Shown: positions 14,821-15,120 of the stretch, piece after piece | Numbering within the stretch: position 1 is the first letter of the stretch | How the letters are laid out: each line of letters starts with the position of its first letter | Source: Flavobacteriaceae bacterium | GTDB taxonomy: Bacteria; Bacteroidota; Bacteroidia; Flavobacteriales; Flavobacteriaceae | NCBI GenBank assembly: GCA_030618945.1 | Contig: JAUXCI010000030.1 | Span: 1 to 15,120 of the forward strand | DNA length: 15,120 bases | Direction: 5' to 3' | Notes under the pieces: generated by a model | Told to the model about the DNA's origin: nothing | What the model saw: only the letters and a program-made list of their open reading frames with translations | The model's database searches: none | Program-made: the position numbers and the translations under genes

Positions 14821-15120
14821 GTAAGCCATCTTATCGCCACACTTAGGTGTGGAGGAAAGTCCGGACACTAAAGAGTAGTATAGCGGATAACGCCCGCCGT
14901 TACGCCTTTTGGCGTGATAGGACAAGTGCAACAGAAAGTATGTACAGTTCGGCTGTAGTGAAACCAGGTAAACTCTATGCGGTGCAATGCTACGTACATT
15001 GGAGATCCGATATTTCATCGGGAGAGAACTACTCGTTCGATTTCAAGGGGTAAGCAGCTAGAGTTGTAAAGTAATTTGCAACCCAGATAAATGATAAGAA
15101 TCCGTCCTTGACGGATAACA
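14821..15120 (+). ncRNA. rnpB: RNase P RNA, bacterial class A, 3' end cut by the window
   Basis: The catalytic RNA that trims the 5' leader from pre-tRNAs together with RnpA protein. Recognised by conserved blocks in order: GGAGGAAAGTCCGGAC (14852-14867, the 5' strand of core helix P4 and flanking region), GTGCAACAGAAAG, GGTAAACTC, GAGAACTACTCG, and AGATAAATGATAAG near the 3' end. GTAAGCC at 14821-14827 is the left strand of helix P1, whose partner (expected GGCTTAC) lies beyond the window, so perhaps 20 bases are missing. The right-hand P4 strand (ACAGAA-like) is just starting at the last bases. The 5' end fits the -7 box at 14802-14809. Short reading frames on both strands here are not genes. 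Confidence 0.95.

Noticed and set aside
14847..15053. Short reading frames on both strands within 14797-15053
   Set aside because: They lie within or across RNase P RNA, whose conserved core blocks explain the sequence.
736..15120. A new defence, mobile or biosynthetic gene system
   Set aside because: All sizeable genes but two fall in well-known housekeeping families, and the two uncharacterised ones (10655-11290 and 5225-5746) sit alone or in conserved housekeeping contexts; no integrase, transposase, toxin-antitoxin pair or nuclease cluster is visible.

Overview
The window looks like ordinary chromosome from a flavobacterium-type Bacteroidota. The sequence is AT-rich. Most genes lack a clear Shine-Dalgarno. 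Several are preceded by the Bacteroidota primary-sigma promoter (a TTTG-like -33 box and TAnnTTTG at -7). The gene set also fits the group: a DUF4290 gene directly before murA, a FadL-like/TSP3/OmpA outer-membrane protein, and a DnaJ with a shortened zinc-finger region. I see no prophage, insertion sequence, CRISPR array or recognisable defence locus.

Layout, left to right. (1) 1-2463: the 3' part of etfA (electron-transfer flavoprotein alpha), then an acyl-CoA dehydrogenase, a natural electron-transfer pair, closed by a strong terminator. (2) 2638-3636: a family 2 glycosyltransferase with C-terminal membrane helices, with its own promoter. (3) 3715-5076: a PLP enzyme of the cystathionine beta-synthase type with a C-terminal CBS-domain pair. 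(4) 5152-5223: an in-phase degenerate octamer array between two convergent genes, then a minus-strand membrane-anchored hypothetical gene (5225-5746). (5) 5747-5943: a divergent promoter region, then the large outer-membrane fusion protein (5944-8121) and its terminator. (6) 8240-10570: a UvrD/PcrA helicase. (7) 10655-12628: DUF4290 gene and murA, probably one operon. (8) 12733-14462: grpE-dnaJ, a chaperone operon without dnaK. (9) 14463-14820: a gene-free stretch with two copies of a hairpin/linker/terminator module. (10) 14821 to the end: RNase P RNA, cut by the window edge before its last bases.

Most genes are housekeeping: fatty-acid oxidation, sulfur amino-acid metabolism, cell-envelope building, DNA repair, peptidoglycan precursor synthesis, protein folding and tRNA processing. 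The points of interest are at a finer scale. Promoter positions argue that two genes start later than their longest reading frames, at TTG codons. MurA has Asp where most bacteria have the fosfomycin-target Cys. DnaJ retains only two of four zinc-binding motifs. A sigma-54-like site precedes grpE. The octamer array and the twin RNA-like module before rnpB are not explained by the genes. I do not see a clear new multi-gene system here.
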